A stretch of 64,000 bases of DNA from an uncultured Sulfitobacter sp. (GCF_947497275.1 NZ_CANMFS010000002.1:1-64000); one strand, 5' to 3'; positions 38,485 through 47,829 are shown, counted from the stretch's first letter. A program made the numbers and translations. The notes: generated by a model not told the origin, from the sequence alone.

Positions 38485-38693
38485 GACTTGAGCTTGGTCA
38501 ACGCATCCTCCTTGTGCGCCGCGATGTGGTCGGTCTTGTCACTTTCGATTTCGTATTGCGGCGCGTCCTTCGACGCGCGTCGGCGGTGGCCCTTGTAGTC
38601 GAAATCCGTCTCATGGATCTTCACGATGTGGCCGCTGACGCGACCGGCTTCGGAATTCCAGCTTACGTGATCGCCTTTCGAATATTTTGCCAT
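38481..38693 (-). CDS. DUF2945 / hypervirulence-associated TUDOR-domain protein
   Basis: This 70-residue protein starts MAKYSKGDHVSWNSEAGRVS and carries GHIVKIHETDFDYKGHRRRAS. That matches the small beta-barrel DUF2945 (HVA1/TUDOR-like). The predicted role is nucleic-acid or protein binding, with no defined function. ATG 38693 has AAGGAGACTG about 6 bases upstream. It is first in the leftward triplet with DUF488. Confidence 0.85.
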   Translation of the reverse strand: MAKYSKGDHVSWNSEAGRVSGHIVKIHETDFDYKGHRRRASKDAPQYEIESDKTDHIAAHKEDALTKLKS

Positions 38694-38838
38694 CTGTCAG
38701 TCTCCTTTCTCTTTTCAACACCGGGCTATCTCCCGCTGTTCCAGATCGGTGTTATTATTTGAGATTGACAGCATTGCCCCAATGGCTACGCTCGCCTGAT
38801 GGTCACAAATGAAAACTTATTCCGGTTTCTGCTTCTGA

Positions 38839-38860
38839 ACCGCCCGGCGCCCCGGGCGGT
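38839..38860. repeat. GC-rich inverted repeat
   Basis: ACCGCCCGG and CCGGGCGGT are complementary around a 4-base centre (GCGC or similar), giving a strong stem of 9 pairs. No T-run follows on either strand, so it is not a standard terminator. It lies in the 252-base gap between the divergent TUDOR-like and Rnk/GreA-like genes. It could affect mRNA folding of one of them. Confidence 0.35.
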
Positions 38861-38946
38861 CTGCGCTTAACCGCGTCTTCGACCACCCGGGGCCTCTCAC
38901 ATCCTTGCATTGAGAACGAGGGCTTCGCCGCCCCGGGAGAACCATC

Positions 38947-39414
38947 ATGACCATCACCAGAATCACTCCTCTGCCTGCGGGCAGTGACTTTCGATCGCTG
39001 TTCGAACGATCTGCCATGCAGACCGGCTTCGTCCTCACAGTTGAGGATAGGGTCGGCATCGAGCGTTTGCTGCGGCGGCGCGTGATCGATTATGCGCCGA
39101 ATCCGCCACTTCTGAACGGACTTCTGCGCCACAAGCTGCGGATTTCCCGCGGCGTCCCCGAACCGGCCACGTCCGAAATTGTCGTAGCCGGGTCCCATGT
39201 CTCCTACATGATCAGTGGCGAAGGGACGCGTGCGGGCGTGCTGACGATGAACCCGGCTCCGATCCCCGGCCACATTCTCGTTGCATCGCTGCTCGGCGCA
39301 ACCCTCATCGGGATGCGCAAGCTTCAGAAAGTACCGCTATTGCGGGACGACGGGCAGATCGACACGCTCGTCGTTCTGGATGTAAGCCCTACGCCCGCCC
39401 ACGATGCGGCCTGA
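38947..39414 (+). CDS. GreA/GreB-like or Rnk-like regulator
   Basis: The 155-residue protein has the C-terminal fold of the GreA/GreB/Rnk group: GSHVSYMISGEGTRAGVLTM, NPAPIPGHILVASLLGATLIGMR and LRDDGQIDTLVVLDV. Such proteins bind the RNA polymerase secondary channel or the C-terminal FKBP-like part of it. The N-terminal part (DRVGIERLLRRRVIDY) is short, as in Rnk rather than GreA. It is one of two related genes in a row. Confidence 0.7.
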   Translation: MTITRITPLPAGSDFRSLFERSAMQTGFVLTVEDRVGIERLLRRRVIDYAPNPPLLNGLLRHKLRISRGVPEPATSEIVVAGSHVSYMISGEGTRAGVLTMNPAPIPGHILVASLLGATLIGMRKLQKVPLLRDDGQIDTLVVLDVSPTPAHDAA

Positions 39415-39495
39415 CCGTCATCTCGTCCTGATGAAACAGGAGAGTTTCAGACCCACTTTGCAGTCACGCCCCAAGAAGGCGGAACGGAGAACCAG

Positions 39496-39936
39496 ATGAA
39501 CAAGCACCAATCCATCCCGCGCGCAACAGGCAGGCGACCCAAGATGGTCATCAGCACCGAATGCCTGACCAGGCTCGAAGCCCTCGCAGAGGGCGCAATG
39601 CGACGCAATCCGGACCTCGCCGACAGGTTGCTGGGCGAGATCGGACGGGCCCGCATCGTCCCGATGGCAAAGCTGCCCGCGAACGTGGTGGCGATTGGCC
39701 GGGCGGTCACCTATCGCGACGAGACCACAAAGCAGGAGAAGACCGTGATCCCGGTCTTTCCCGAGGACGCCGACATCGCAGACGGTCGGATTTCGATCCT
39801 GACTCCCATCGGCGTCGCGCTGATCGGTCTGGCCGAGGGTGCCTCACTCGATTGGGATACCCGAGACGGGCAGAGGCGTGTGCTCACCGTTTTGCGAGTG
39901 GCACAGGACGCCGTTGAAGGTTCGGCATCCGCGTAG
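39496..39936 (+). CDS. rnk: Rnk-like nucleoside diphosphate kinase regulator
   Basis: The 146-residue protein resembles Rnk: ISTECLTRLEALAEGA, VVAIGRAVTYRDETTKQEKT, DADIADGRISILTPIGVALIG and GQRRVLTVLRV. It may interact with RNA polymerase, as Rnk does. It follows a related gene, with 81 bases between. Both could derive from duplication or transfer. The symbol is given on family similarity only. Confidence 0.78.
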   Translation: MNKHQSIPRATGRRPKMVISTECLTRLEALAEGAMRRNPDLADRLLGEIGRARIVPMAKLPANVVAIGRAVTYRDETTKQEKTVIPVFPEDADIADGRISILTPIGVALIGLAEGASLDWDTRDGQRRVLTVLRVAQDAVEGSASA

Positions 39937-40146
39937 CCTGGCAATTCAATGCGATCCAGGTATCGGGATGCGACATTATCGCGGCGGTTGGACGAAACCG
40001 CCCGACGCTCTTATGTGGGAGTGCAGGGCAGCGCGCGATGGCGTCGCATTTCCCGCTGTCGCTGTTCCAAACTCGCAACCACTGTCCTGGACGCCCGGAC
40101 TTCCTCCGCACGATCAATGCGGGTTCTGAAGTTATGAGGAGGTGTC

Positions 40147-41109
40147 ATGACCTTTACCTTGCCCTACAAGCCGCGCGCCATCTGGACCGGTTCGCTCGCG
40201 GGAATGAGCGCCATGGCCGCAGCGATGGTTTTGCTGCCACTTGGCGATACGCTGTCGAAGCTGCTGACCGAGAATCTGAACCCGATCGAGGTGACAACCG
40301 GGCGCGTGCTTGCGCAGGCGGCCTTCCTGCTGCCTGCGGCGGCGTTGCTGCGAAAACGCCTCAGAGGAGCGATGTTCTCGCCAGTCGTGGCGCTGTCGGG
40401 TCTACTTGTCGTGATTACGCTGATCTGCCTGATCGGCGCGTTTGCGGTCATGCCGATTGCCACGGCGATTGCCATCTTCTTCGTCGAACCGCTGTTCCTC
40501 ACAGTGCTGGCCGGTCCTTTGCTCGGTGAGACCGTAGGGCCGCGACGTCTCGCTGCCGTTGGAGTGGGGTTGGTGGGCGCGTTGATCGTGATCCGGCCGG
40601 GGGCAGAGTTTGAGATTGCAGCACTATTGCCGCTTCTCGCAGCCGCCTCCTATGCGCTCAATATGATCGTTCTGCGCCGCGCCTCGCGCACTCGGTCCGG
40701 TCTTACCATCCAGTGCGGTGCCACGATCTATGCCAGCATCGGCATGATCGTGTTGTCGTTCGGACTTCGGGAGACAGGCGTCGTCACACCGGACCCTGAC
40801 ACCCTTCCCGCGTCAGCCTGGGCACTCATGCTGGGAAGCGGAGCCTTTGCTGCGGCAAGCTATGTGTTGATCGCCGAGGCCTTCCGCCGTGCCGAAGCGA
40901 GCCTGCTTGCCCCGTTTCAGTATCTCGAGATCATCGGCGCCACCGCTGCCGGCTTCCTGGTCTTCGGAGATTTTCCTGATGCAATGACCTGGACCGGAAT
41001 TGCGATCATTCTCACCTCCGGTCTCTACGTCGTCCTGCGCGAGCGATCACGCGCGCCAGCATCCTTGGAACCGATGGGCCACAGAAGTCGCCGAATACGG
41101 CCACGGTGA
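40147..41109 (+). CDS. EamA/DMT-family transporter
   Basis: The protein has 320 residues, about ten transmembrane helices and two EamA repeats. PLGDTLSKLLTENLNPIEVTTGR and the second-half FAAASYVLIAEAFRRAEASLLAPFQYLEI are typical of DMT-superfamily exporters. Substrates of such proteins are amino acids, purines or other metabolites, and none can be assigned here. AGGAGG lies a few bases before ATG 40147. Its 3' end faces a decayed FadR-type regulator gene that may once have controlled it. Confidence 0.88.
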   Translation: MTFTLPYKPRAIWTGSLAGMSAMAAAMVLLPLGDTLSKLLTENLNPIEVTTGRVLAQAAFLLPAAALLRKRLRGAMFSPVVALSGLLVVITLICLIGAFAVMPIATAIAIFFVEPLFLTVLAGPLLGETVGPRRLAAVGVGLVGALIVIRPGAEFEIAALLPLLAAASYALNMIVLRRASRTRSGLTIQCGATIYASIGMIVLSFGLRETGVVTPDPDTLPASAWALMLGSGAFAAASYVLIAEAFRRAEASLLAPFQYLEIIGATAAGFLVFGDFPDAMTWTGIAIILTSGLYVVLRERSRAPASLEPMGHRSRRIRPR

Positions 41110-41580
41110 TTGGGCGATCAGGACAGCGTCTCTGATCCCAGGACACCCATGTCGATGCTGACCGCTCAAGGTGACAGTCCATCACACAGCGCGCGGCAGG
41201 ACCGTCGCCCTTTGCGATCGCGTCCACGACTTGTGCGTGATAATCGCTATGCACCTTCGTGAACTCCTTCACACCCATACGGCGGTAGCTGCGATCCCAT
41301 TTCCTTTGCCAATCCGCACGGCAGTGGGCGCCGGAGAAATGGTGCAGAAGGGCGATCAGGAGTGGGTTGCGCGATTGCTTGGTGAAAGGCGTCGTCCGCA
41401 CGCTGCGCGATGGCGTGCCGCGCGGCCCTCAATTACCCGACGGCGTAGAAGGACAATGTCATCCTGAATGCGTTGCATCGCTGCGGCTGTCGCGACCTGT
41501 GGCTCGAGCAGCCGTCGTGCATCCATCAGATCCGCAGGTGTCTTCGCTTCAAGAACGAGCGTGTCTTTCATCGGGCGGCC
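41110..41580 (-). pseudogene. Degraded FadR/FCD-type GntR regulator
   Basis: Three frames carry pieces of the FCD effector-binding domain. MDARRLLEPQVATAAAMQRI is near 41520. DDAFHQAIAQ is near 41380. SRNPLLIALLHHFSGAH with KEFTKVHSDYHAQVVDAIA, including the metal-binding His pattern, runs 41370-41190. The frameshifts and the missing N-terminal winged-helix DNA-binding part show it is not functional. It is convergent with the EamA transporter gene. Confidence 0.75.
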
Positions 41581-41699
41581 TATTGGTGCAAGGCTGCGGG
41601 CGCATGCTGCTCGATAATACGCGGTAGTATCTCATGCGCTGTTTTCTTGTCCGATCGCATACAACCCTCCAGTCCAGAACAGTTTTTCGATCCCAGTCG

Positions 41700-42215
41700 A
41701 CGTCATTTGTGATCTGCTAGGTCTTTGATCCCAAGACAGCCGCCAAGTGGCGCAAGCGCCGGACGGTCGAGGATCACAAGACCGGTCTAAAGGAGCCGTG
41801 CTCAACGTGTCTCAACGAAGAAGAGGACGCCACGATCGTGGGGTTCCGACGGCACACGCTCTTACCGCTGGACGACTGCCTCTATGCCTTCAACCGTCGA
41901 TCCCACATCTGGCCCGGTCGGCACTACATCGGCGCATTTACAGGCATGGCATCTCTCGCTTGCCAGATGTCGATGGCCCCTCTCACACGTGCAGGCAGGT
42001 GTTGCCGGGCAATGGGCAAGCCGAAGCGACAGAAGTTCAAGCGATACCCCATACGCACGCACCTCACCGACTTCATGGACGCAAAAAACTTCACACGCAG
42101 ACCAAAGATCCTCAACGGTCTCAGGCCCTACGAATACATCTGCAAAATCTGGACTTCAGAACCAGATCGATTCAGCTTAGATTCGATACACCAAATGGCG
42201 GGACTCAACACCTAG
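41700..42215 (+). pseudogene. Degraded IS481-family transposase
   Basis: The N-terminal part is readable: PKTAAKWRKRRTVEDHKTG and FRRHTLLPLDDCLYA. A neighbouring frame gives LQPSIPHLARSALHRR with HGISRLPDVDG. The frame then returns to KPKRQKFKRYPI and continues directly into the C-terminal end (RTHLTDFMDAKNFTRRPKIL, NGLRPYEYICKIWTSEPDRF, IHQMAGLNT then TAG). The DDE catalytic core of about 130 residues is deleted, and at least one frameshift is present. It is a dead element. Confidence 0.85.
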
Positions 42216-42400
42216 ACACCAAACACGCGGCGGCGCTGGCTCGGACACTGCCCATGATGTATCGCGTCCCGCGGGCAAATGCATAGCTGGCGAAGTGCCT
42301 TTATGCACAGGGCATATAGGTTGCCGCCACAACGCGACGCATGTGGATCACGGACGTGACGGTCGCAACGATCCCTCAAGCAGCTATATGAGGCGCTAAA

Positions 42401-42562
42401 ATGGGCCGACATGACCATAACCGCGCGTCCATCCTTGATACCATGCTGGGCGCCTTTGTCCTCGACCGCATCGACTGTCTTCCCTATGATCAGATAGCCG
42501 ATGATATCGCTAAACACTTCCCAAAGAGCCGCCGCATTGGATTGAACACGATCCATCACTGA
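42401..42562 (+). CDS. Possible small protein of 53 residues
   Basis: An ATG-started frame encodes MGRHDHNRASILDTMLGAFV then LDRIDCLPYDQIADDIAKHF, ending at TGA 42560-42562. The composition and hydrophobic spacing look protein-like, with a possible helix-turn-helix around PYDQIADDIAKHF. No ribosome site is strong and no family is recognised. It could be the tail of a decayed gene of the transposase neighbourhood. Confidence 0.3.
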   Translation: MGRHDHNRASILDTMLGAFVLDRIDCLPYDQIADDIAKHFPKSRRIGLNTIHH

Positions 42563-42672
42563 TTAAACAGGACAGAGGTCCAAGCCCGCCGCTGCTCTAC
42601 CATTTCACATCAGGGATAGCCGGGTAACAAACCCTAAGAAAAAGGGGGCAAGAGTTACGAAAGCAAACACGT

Positions 42673-43362
42673 TCAGCCGAGGGCGTAGCCAGTACCGCGC
42701 ACGGTGCGGATGGGGTCGGCGCCCCCCTGCCCGGTCAATGCCTTGCGCAGCCGCGCGACATGAACGTCCACGGTACGGGTGTCGACGTAGATGTCGCGCC
42801 CCCAGACATGATCAAGAAGCTGGTCGCGGGTGAACACGCGCCCGGGCTTTTCCATCAGGGTCAGAAGCAACCTGTATTCGGTCGGGCCAAGTTTGATCTC
42901 GGTCCCGTCGCGGGTAACGCGGTGCGTGGCGGAATTCAAAACAATATCCTCGAATGCCACCTCTTCACCCGACGCCGTCGGGCGGGTCCGTCGTAACTGC
43001 CCACGCACCCGCGCCATCAGCTCGCGCAGATTGTACGGTTTGGTGACATAGTCATCCGCACCGGTGTCCAACCCGCGGATCGCGTCCACCTCTTCGGACC
43101 GCGCGCTCAGCATGATCACAGGAATCTCGCGCGTCTGCGCTGCGGACTTGACCTGTCGACAGACTTCGATACCGGAAAGCAAGGGCATCATCCAGTCGAG
43201 GATGATGATGTCCGGCGCGGCTTCGCGAACCATCATCATCGCCTCCTCCCCGTTTTCGGCACGGCGCACGACATACCCCTCCGCCTCCAGATTATAGGCC
43301 AACACTTCGCGCTGCGCGGGTTCATCCTCGACCAGCAAAACCTGCACCGGTTGTATCGACAT
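42673..43362 (-). CDS. phoB: Phosphate regulon response regulator PhoB
   Basis: The 229-residue regulator has an N-terminal receiver domain (DEPAQREVLAYNLEAEGY with acidic pocket, phosphorylated Asp in IIILDWMMP, signalling VTKPYNLREL) and a C-terminal OmpR/PhoB winged helix (LGPTEYRLLLTLMEKPGRVF and DVHVARLRKAL). It activates genes with Pho boxes under low phosphate. It is the last gene of the leftward pst-phoU-phoB set, 23 bases after phoU. Confidence 0.96.
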   Translation of the reverse strand: MSIQPVQVLLVEDEPAQREVLAYNLEAEGYVVRRAENGEEAMMMVREAAPDIIILDWMMPLLSGIEVCRQVKSAAQTREIPVIMLSARSEEVDAIRGLDTGADDYVTKPYNLRELMARVRGQLRRTRPTASGEEVAFEDIVLNSATHRVTRDGTEIKLGPTEYRLLLTLMEKPGRVFTRDQLLDHVWGRDIYVDTRTVDVHVARLRKALTGQGGADPIRTVRGTGYALG

Positions 43363-43385
43363 CTCTCAGCTCCCCTTCAGGCAGG

Positions 43386-44096
43386 TTACGGATCGACGGC
43401 GAGCGATGTTTCGTCCGCCTTTGGCCGGTTATCCTCCGGGTGCTCGCCCGTTACCAGATAGATGACCTGCTCTGCCATTGCCGTGCACAGATCACCCATC
43501 CTTTCGATGTTCTTGGCTATGAAATGCAGGTGCATACAGGCGGTGATGTTGCGCGGGTCCTCGAGCATGAAGGTCAGAAACTCGCGAAACAACGCATTGT
43601 ACATCTGGTCCAGGTCCTCATCGCGCGCGATGACCTGCGCCGCCAGCGGCACATCGCGCCGGATGTAGGCGTCCAGCGCATCCCTGAGCATTTCCTCGGC
43701 CTGCCGCGCCATCCGCCGGATGCCCCCGGCGCTGTCGTTTACCGGCGACATCTGCGCCAACACGCTGGTGCGTTTCGCCATGTTCTTGGCATAGTCGCCG
43801 ATCCGCTCCAGATTGGCGGAGATCTTGATCACGCTGAGGATCACTCGAAGGTCGATCGCGGTAGGCGCGCGCAGGGCGATGACGCGGGCAGCCTGTTCAT
43901 TGATGTCGCTTTCCAGTGTGTCGATCACCCGGTCGGCCGCCCGCACTTTCTCGGCCAACTCTTCGTCACGGGTTTCGAGACTTTTGGCGGCAAGCAAGAT
44001 TGCCTCTTCGACCAAGCCGCCCATCTTTATGATCTGCGCCTGTACCTTTTCAAGGTCACGGTCGAACGCCGATGCGATGTGGTGTTGTTCTTCCAT
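43386..44096 (-). CDS. phoU: PhoU regulator of phosphate uptake
   Basis: The 236-residue protein is PhoU: two repeats of a three-helix bundle, SAFDRDLEKVQAQIIKMGGLVEEAI at the start, RDPRNITACMHLHFIAKNIERMGD near the end, and the paired E/D-x-x-R metal-binding pattern. It links the Pst transporter to PhoR and keeps the Pho regulon silent when phosphate is plentiful. It sits between pstB and phoB. Confidence 0.95.
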   Translation of the reverse strand: MEEQHHIASAFDRDLEKVQAQIIKMGGLVEEAILLAAKSLETRDEELAEKVRAADRVIDTLESDINEQAARVIALRAPTAIDLRVILSVIKISANLERIGDYAKNMAKRTSVLAQMSPVNDSAGGIRRMARQAEEMLRDALDAYIRRDVPLAAQVIARDEDLDQMYNALFREFLTFMLEDPRNITACMHLHFIAKNIERMGDLCTAMAEQVIYLVTGEHPEDNRPKADETSLAVDP

Positions 44097-44100
44097 GATA

Positions 44101-44898
44101 TCAACCGATCCTTCCGGTTATGTAGCTTTCCGTGCGGGGGTCCTCGGGCGACGTGAAGATCCTGTCCGTGTCGCCGAATTCGACCAGATGGCCGAGGTGA
44201 AAAAACGCGGTTCGCTGGCTCACCCGTGCGGCCTGCTGCATCGAGTGGGTGACGATCACCACGGAATACTGCTGGCGCAACTCGTCGATCAGTTCTTCAA
44301 CCTGAGCGGTCGCAATCGGGTCGAGCGCCGAACACGGCTCGTCCATCAAGAGCACTTCCGGCTCTGTCGCGACGGCCCGCGCGATGCATAGCCGCTGCTG
44401 CTGCCCGCCCGACAGACCCGTTCCGGGGGCCTGCAGCCGGTCCTTGACCTCGTTCCAGATCGCAGCGCGGCGCAGCGCGCGCTCCACGATCCCATCCAAC
44501 TCGGCCTTGTTGCGCGAGAGGCCATGGATGCGCGGGCCGTAGGCCACGTTGTCATAGATGGATTTCGGGAATGGATTGGGCTTTTGAAATACCATGCCGA
44601 CCTTGGCGCGCAGCTGCACCGGATCGACCTTTGGATCATAGATGTCCTCGCCGTCGATCCGGATATCGCCTTTGACACGGCAACTTTCGATGGTGTCGTT
44701 CATCCGGTTGATGCAGCGCAGAAAGGTGGATTTTCCACAGCCCGACGGCCCGATGAAGGCGGTAACGGTCTTGTCCTCGATCTCGACGTTCACGTCCTTG
44801 ATGGCGTGGGTCTCACCGTAATAGACCTGCACATTGCGGGTCGAGATTTTCGAAGTCTTGGACACGAGTGCCTCCGGTTTGGTTGTGTTGTCGAACAT
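44101..44898 (-). CDS. pstB: Phosphate ABC transporter ATP-binding protein PstB
   Basis: This 265-residue ATPase drives phosphate uptake. Walker A is [19 protein letters not shown], the signature is [20 protein letters not shown], and Walker B is [13 protein letters not shown], followed by a switch His in [11 protein letters not shown] chose ATG 44898, which lies 13 bases after the pstA stop. Longer upstream starts overlap pstA without similarity. It is directly followed by phoU. Confidence 0.96.
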   Translation of the reverse strand: MFDNTTKPEALVSKTSKISTRNVQVYYGETHAIKDVNVEIEDKTVTAFIGPSGCGKSTFLRCINRMNDTIESCRVKGDIRIDGEDIYDPKVDPVQLRAKVGMVFQKPNPFPKSIYDNVAYGPRIHGLSRNKAELDGIVERALRRAAIWNEVKDRLQAPGTGLSGGQQQRLCIARAVATEPEVLLMDEPCSALDPIATAQVEELIDELRQQYSVVIVTHSMQQAARVSQRTAFFHLGHLVEFGDTDRIFTSPEDPRTESYITGRIG

Positions 44899-44911
44899 AT
44901 TCCTGCCCCCC

Positions 44912-46237
44912 CTACCAGCGCCGTTCGAACCGGCGTCGCAAAAGGACGGCGACGGCATTCATCGTGATCAGGAACACCAGCAAGATGATGATGCCCCCCC
45001 AGGCCCGCTCGTAAAAGGCGGGATCGGCCCGCTTGGCCCATTCATAGATTTGTGCGGGCATGGCGGAGTTGGGGCTGAGCAGCCCCTCGCCGAGGCTGTC
45101 GGGGCCGTTGGACGCAATAAAACCGACCATCCCGATGAGCAGCAGGGGCGCCGTCTCGCCGAGCGCCTGTGCGAGACCGATGATGGTGCCGGTCAAAATG
45201 CCGGGTGCGGCCAGTGGCAATACATGATGAAACACCGACTGCATCTTCGAGGCCCCGACCCCCAAGGCCGCATCGCGGATCGAAGGCGGCACGGATTTGA
45301 GCGAGGCACGGGTGGAGATGATGATCGTCGGCAGCGTCATCAGGGTCAGCACGAGCCCCCCCACCAGCGGCGCGGAGTTGGGCAAGTGCATGTAATTGAT
45401 GAACACCGCAAGGCCGAGGATGCCGAACACGATTGACGGCACCGCAGCGAGGTTAGAAATATTGACCTCGATGATGTCGGTGATCCAGTTCTTGGGCGCG
45501 AATTCCTCAAGATAGATCGAGGCCGCGACGCCGATGGGAAGCGCCAGCACAAGCACCACCAGCATCATGAACAGGGATCCGACCATCGATACGCCCATCC
45601 CCGCCGCTTCGGGGCGCGCGTCTGATGCATCCGCACCGGTGATGAAGGCAAGATTGAAGCGTTTCTCCAAAAGCCCGGCGGTGCGCAATTGATCCACGAT
45701 ATCGAGCTGTTCGGCACTGATATTCTTGTCGTTCGCGATGCTCTCGCGGCTTACGCGTCCCTTGAGATAGCCATCGACCCTGCCGGAGGCGAGGAATTCG
45801 AACGTGACCGTCTGACCGATCAGAGAGGGGTCCGCCAGAACAGCATCGCGCACCTGCGCCTCGGCGCCATCCGACACGATGCCCGCGATCTTCTTTGCCG
45901 GAAGATCGGTGCGGATCGTACCATCATCGACCATCTGCTCGAACGCGGAGCGCAGCAAAGGTCCATAACCGAATGTGGTCACCTTCTTGAGATCGGCTGG
46001 ATCGCGGTTGCCGTTCTTGTCGAGTTTGGCCTCGATCAAGGTGACAGGCACTGACAGGTAGGTTTGCTGGAAGGCACCGCTGCCCCTGCCGACGATGGTG
46101 ACCAGGAGGATGACGAGCATCGTCAACCCGATGGCAATGGCGGCAAGCCCGTAGATCCGAAAACGCGTCTCGGCACGGTTGCGACGGGCGGTGCGGGTGT
46201 CACGCACCAGCAAGGACATGTGGCGGGTGTCTGTCAT
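44912..46237 (-). CDS. pstA: Phosphate ABC transporter permease PstA
   Basis: The 441-residue inner-membrane permease contains the usual six-helix core ([21 protein letters not shown] and [25 protein letters not shown], the EAA-like loop) preceded by a long N-terminal part with its own helix and a periplasmic domain of about 170 residues. Such long PstA proteins are usual in alphaproteobacteria. Its ATG overlaps the pstC stop by 4 bases. Confidence 0.95.
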   Translation of the reverse strand: MTDTRHMSLLVRDTRTARRNRAETRFRIYGLAAIAIGLTMLVILLVTIVGRGSGAFQQTYLSVPVTLIEAKLDKNGNRDPADLKKVTTFGYGPLLRSAFEQMVDDGTIRTDLPAKKIAGIVSDGAEAQVRDAVLADPSLIGQTVTFEFLASGRVDGYLKGRVSRESIANDKNISAEQLDIVDQLRTAGLLEKRFNLAFITGADASDARPEAAGMGVSMVGSLFMMLVVLVLALPIGVAASIYLEEFAPKNWITDIIEVNISNLAAVPSIVFGILGLAVFINYMHLPNSAPLVGGLVLTLMTLPTIIISTRASLKSVPPSIRDAALGVGASKMQSVFHHVLPLAAPGILTGTIIGLAQALGETAPLLLIGMVGFIASNGPDSLGEGLLSPNSAMPAQIYEWAKRADPAFYERAWGGIIILLVFLITMNAVAVLLRRRFERRW

Positions 46238-47745
46238 TCGTACTGCTCCCGGTATCGGCGCACGATATAAAGCGCCAGAACATTAAGCCCCAGTGTAAGG
46301 ACAAAGAGGGTCAGTCCCAGAGCAAAGGCGACCAGCGTCTCGGGGCTGGCGAAATCGGTGTCACCGGTCAGCTGGCTGACGATGCGGGTGGTGATGGTCG
46401 TCATCGCCTCGAATGGATTGCCGGAAAAGCGGGCAATGGCCCCTGCCCCCAGCACCACGATCATCGTCTCCCCGATGGCGCGAGATGCCGCTAAAAGGAT
46501 CGCACCCACAATACCCGGCAAGGCGGCCGGCAAGACCACCTGACGAATGGTCTCGGAAGGCGTCGCACCCAGCCCGTAGGAGCCGTCGCGCAAGCTTTGC
46601 GGAACCGCGTTGATGATGTCGTCGGACAATGATGACACGAAGGGGATCAGCATGATGCCCATCACCAGACCCGCCGTCATCACCGCCGTCGCCCCCGCCA
46701 TTAGGGGATCCCCGCCGCGCAGCCCCTCCATGCTGAGGGGCCCACCGGCCCCGAACACGTCGACCAGAAACGGCCCGACCGTCAGCAGCGCGAACAGACC
46801 GTAAACGATCGTCGGGATCCCTGCGAGGATTTCGAGCAGCGGCTTCGCAACGGCGCGCAATCTCGGACCTGCGTATTCGCTCAGATAGATTGCCGCGAAC
46901 AACCCGATCGGCACCGCCACAAGCAAGGCGATGAACGAGATATACAAAGTGCCCCACAAGAGCGGCAGGATCGACAGATCGCTGTCACCGCGAAAGTTCG
47001 GAGACCAGCTTGCCCCCAGAAAGAAGTCCTGCCACGGATGCAGCCGGAAGAAATTGAGTGACTCGAACAGCATCGAAAACACGATGCCGACGGTCGTGAG
47101 GATCGCCAAAGATGCCGCGAAGATCAACAGCGCGAGCATTCCGCGCTCGACCACGTTGCGCGCCCGGAAGGTCGGAGAAGCCGCACGCACAGCCAGAGCC
47201 ATACCGGCGAGTGCAACAATCAAAACGACCCCCGCACGCAGGAGATCCGCGCGGGCGTCCAGACTGCGCGACTTTTCCGCCGCCGCCAGCACATAAACCT
47301 CGACCTCGGCGCCAAGCGCCACGCCGACATCTCCCAACGTATCGCGCAGGCCGGCGGGATCGGTGTGCAGCGCCGCGATGCGTTGTGCGTCCAGCACACC
47401 TGCCGCGACGGCCCGGTCCAACCCGTCCGCGACCCTCGAAACATCACTGAGCACGAGACTGGTACGCCCGCTGTCCGCAACCACATCTGCGGGCAACAGC
47501 GGCAGCAGCGCGCTCTGGATCAGCATCGGTTGTGCCAGCAGCCAGATCGCCAGCACCCCCAACGCAGGGATGCCCGCCGCCATTGCCGCCGTCATTCCGT
47601 AATAATTGGGCAGCGAATGCAGTTTGCGCGCATCGCCGCCGGCCCGCGCCATCGCATGCCTGCGTGCCAGGACGTACCCGACTGCGGCGTTGATCAGGAC
47701 GAGCGCCACCAGCACAAGCGGGTTTTGCAGAAAAGAGAGGTTCAT
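46234..47745 (-). CDS. pstC: Phosphate ABC transporter permease PstC
   Basis: This 503-residue permease has an N-terminal extension with extra helices and a coiled region, then the PstC core (FNFFR-like SLNFFRLHPWQDFFLGASWSP, PLLWGTLYISFIALLVAVPIG and GLGATPSETIRQVVLPAALPGI). It pairs with PstA. The gene starts 85 bases after pstS, with a strong hairpin in between that probably lowers expression of the membrane components relative to PstS. Confidence 0.95.
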   Translation of the reverse strand: MNLSFLQNPLVLVALVLINAAVGYVLARRHAMARAGGDARKLHSLPNYYGMTAAMAAGIPALGVLAIWLLAQPMLIQSALLPLLPADVVADSGRTSLVLSDVSRVADGLDRAVAAGVLDAQRIAALHTDPAGLRDTLGDVGVALGAEVEVYVLAAAEKSRSLDARADLLRAGVVLIVALAGMALAVRAASPTFRARNVVERGMLALLIFAASLAILTTVGIVFSMLFESLNFFRLHPWQDFFLGASWSPNFRGDSDLSILPLLWGTLYISFIALLVAVPIGLFAAIYLSEYAGPRLRAVAKPLLEILAGIPTIVYGLFALLTVGPFLVDVFGAGGPLSMEGLRGGDPLMAGATAVMTAGLVMGIMLIPFVSSLSDDIINAVPQSLRDGSYGLGATPSETIRQVVLPAALPGIVGAILLAASRAIGETMIVVLGAGAIARFSGNPFEAMTTITTRIVSQLTGDTDFASPETLVAFALGLTLFVLTLGLNVLALYIVRRYREQYE

Positions 47746-47779
47746 AGAAGTATCGACTTCGCTCTGGCGTCAAGAATGA

Positions 47780-47803
47780 GGGGCCGCTGCACCGAGCGGC
47801 CCC
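47780..47803 (-). terminator. Intercistronic hairpin between pstS and pstC
   Basis: GGGGCCGCT (47780-47788) and AGCGGCCCC (47795-47803) pair perfectly around a 6-base loop. Only a weak T-rich run (CTCATTCTTG) follows in the leftward direction. It could be a partial terminator or an mRNA-end protector that keeps pstS mRNA abundant, as seen at other pst and maltose-type operons. Confidence 0.65.
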
Positions 47804-47829
47804 ATGTATTCAGTCTCAGTCCGAACGGA

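Noticed and set aside
37403..42660. Duplicated tRNA-Ser 3' end marking a classical genomic island
   Set aside because: I looked for a repeat of the tRNA end and saw none in the window, and no integrase gene is present.
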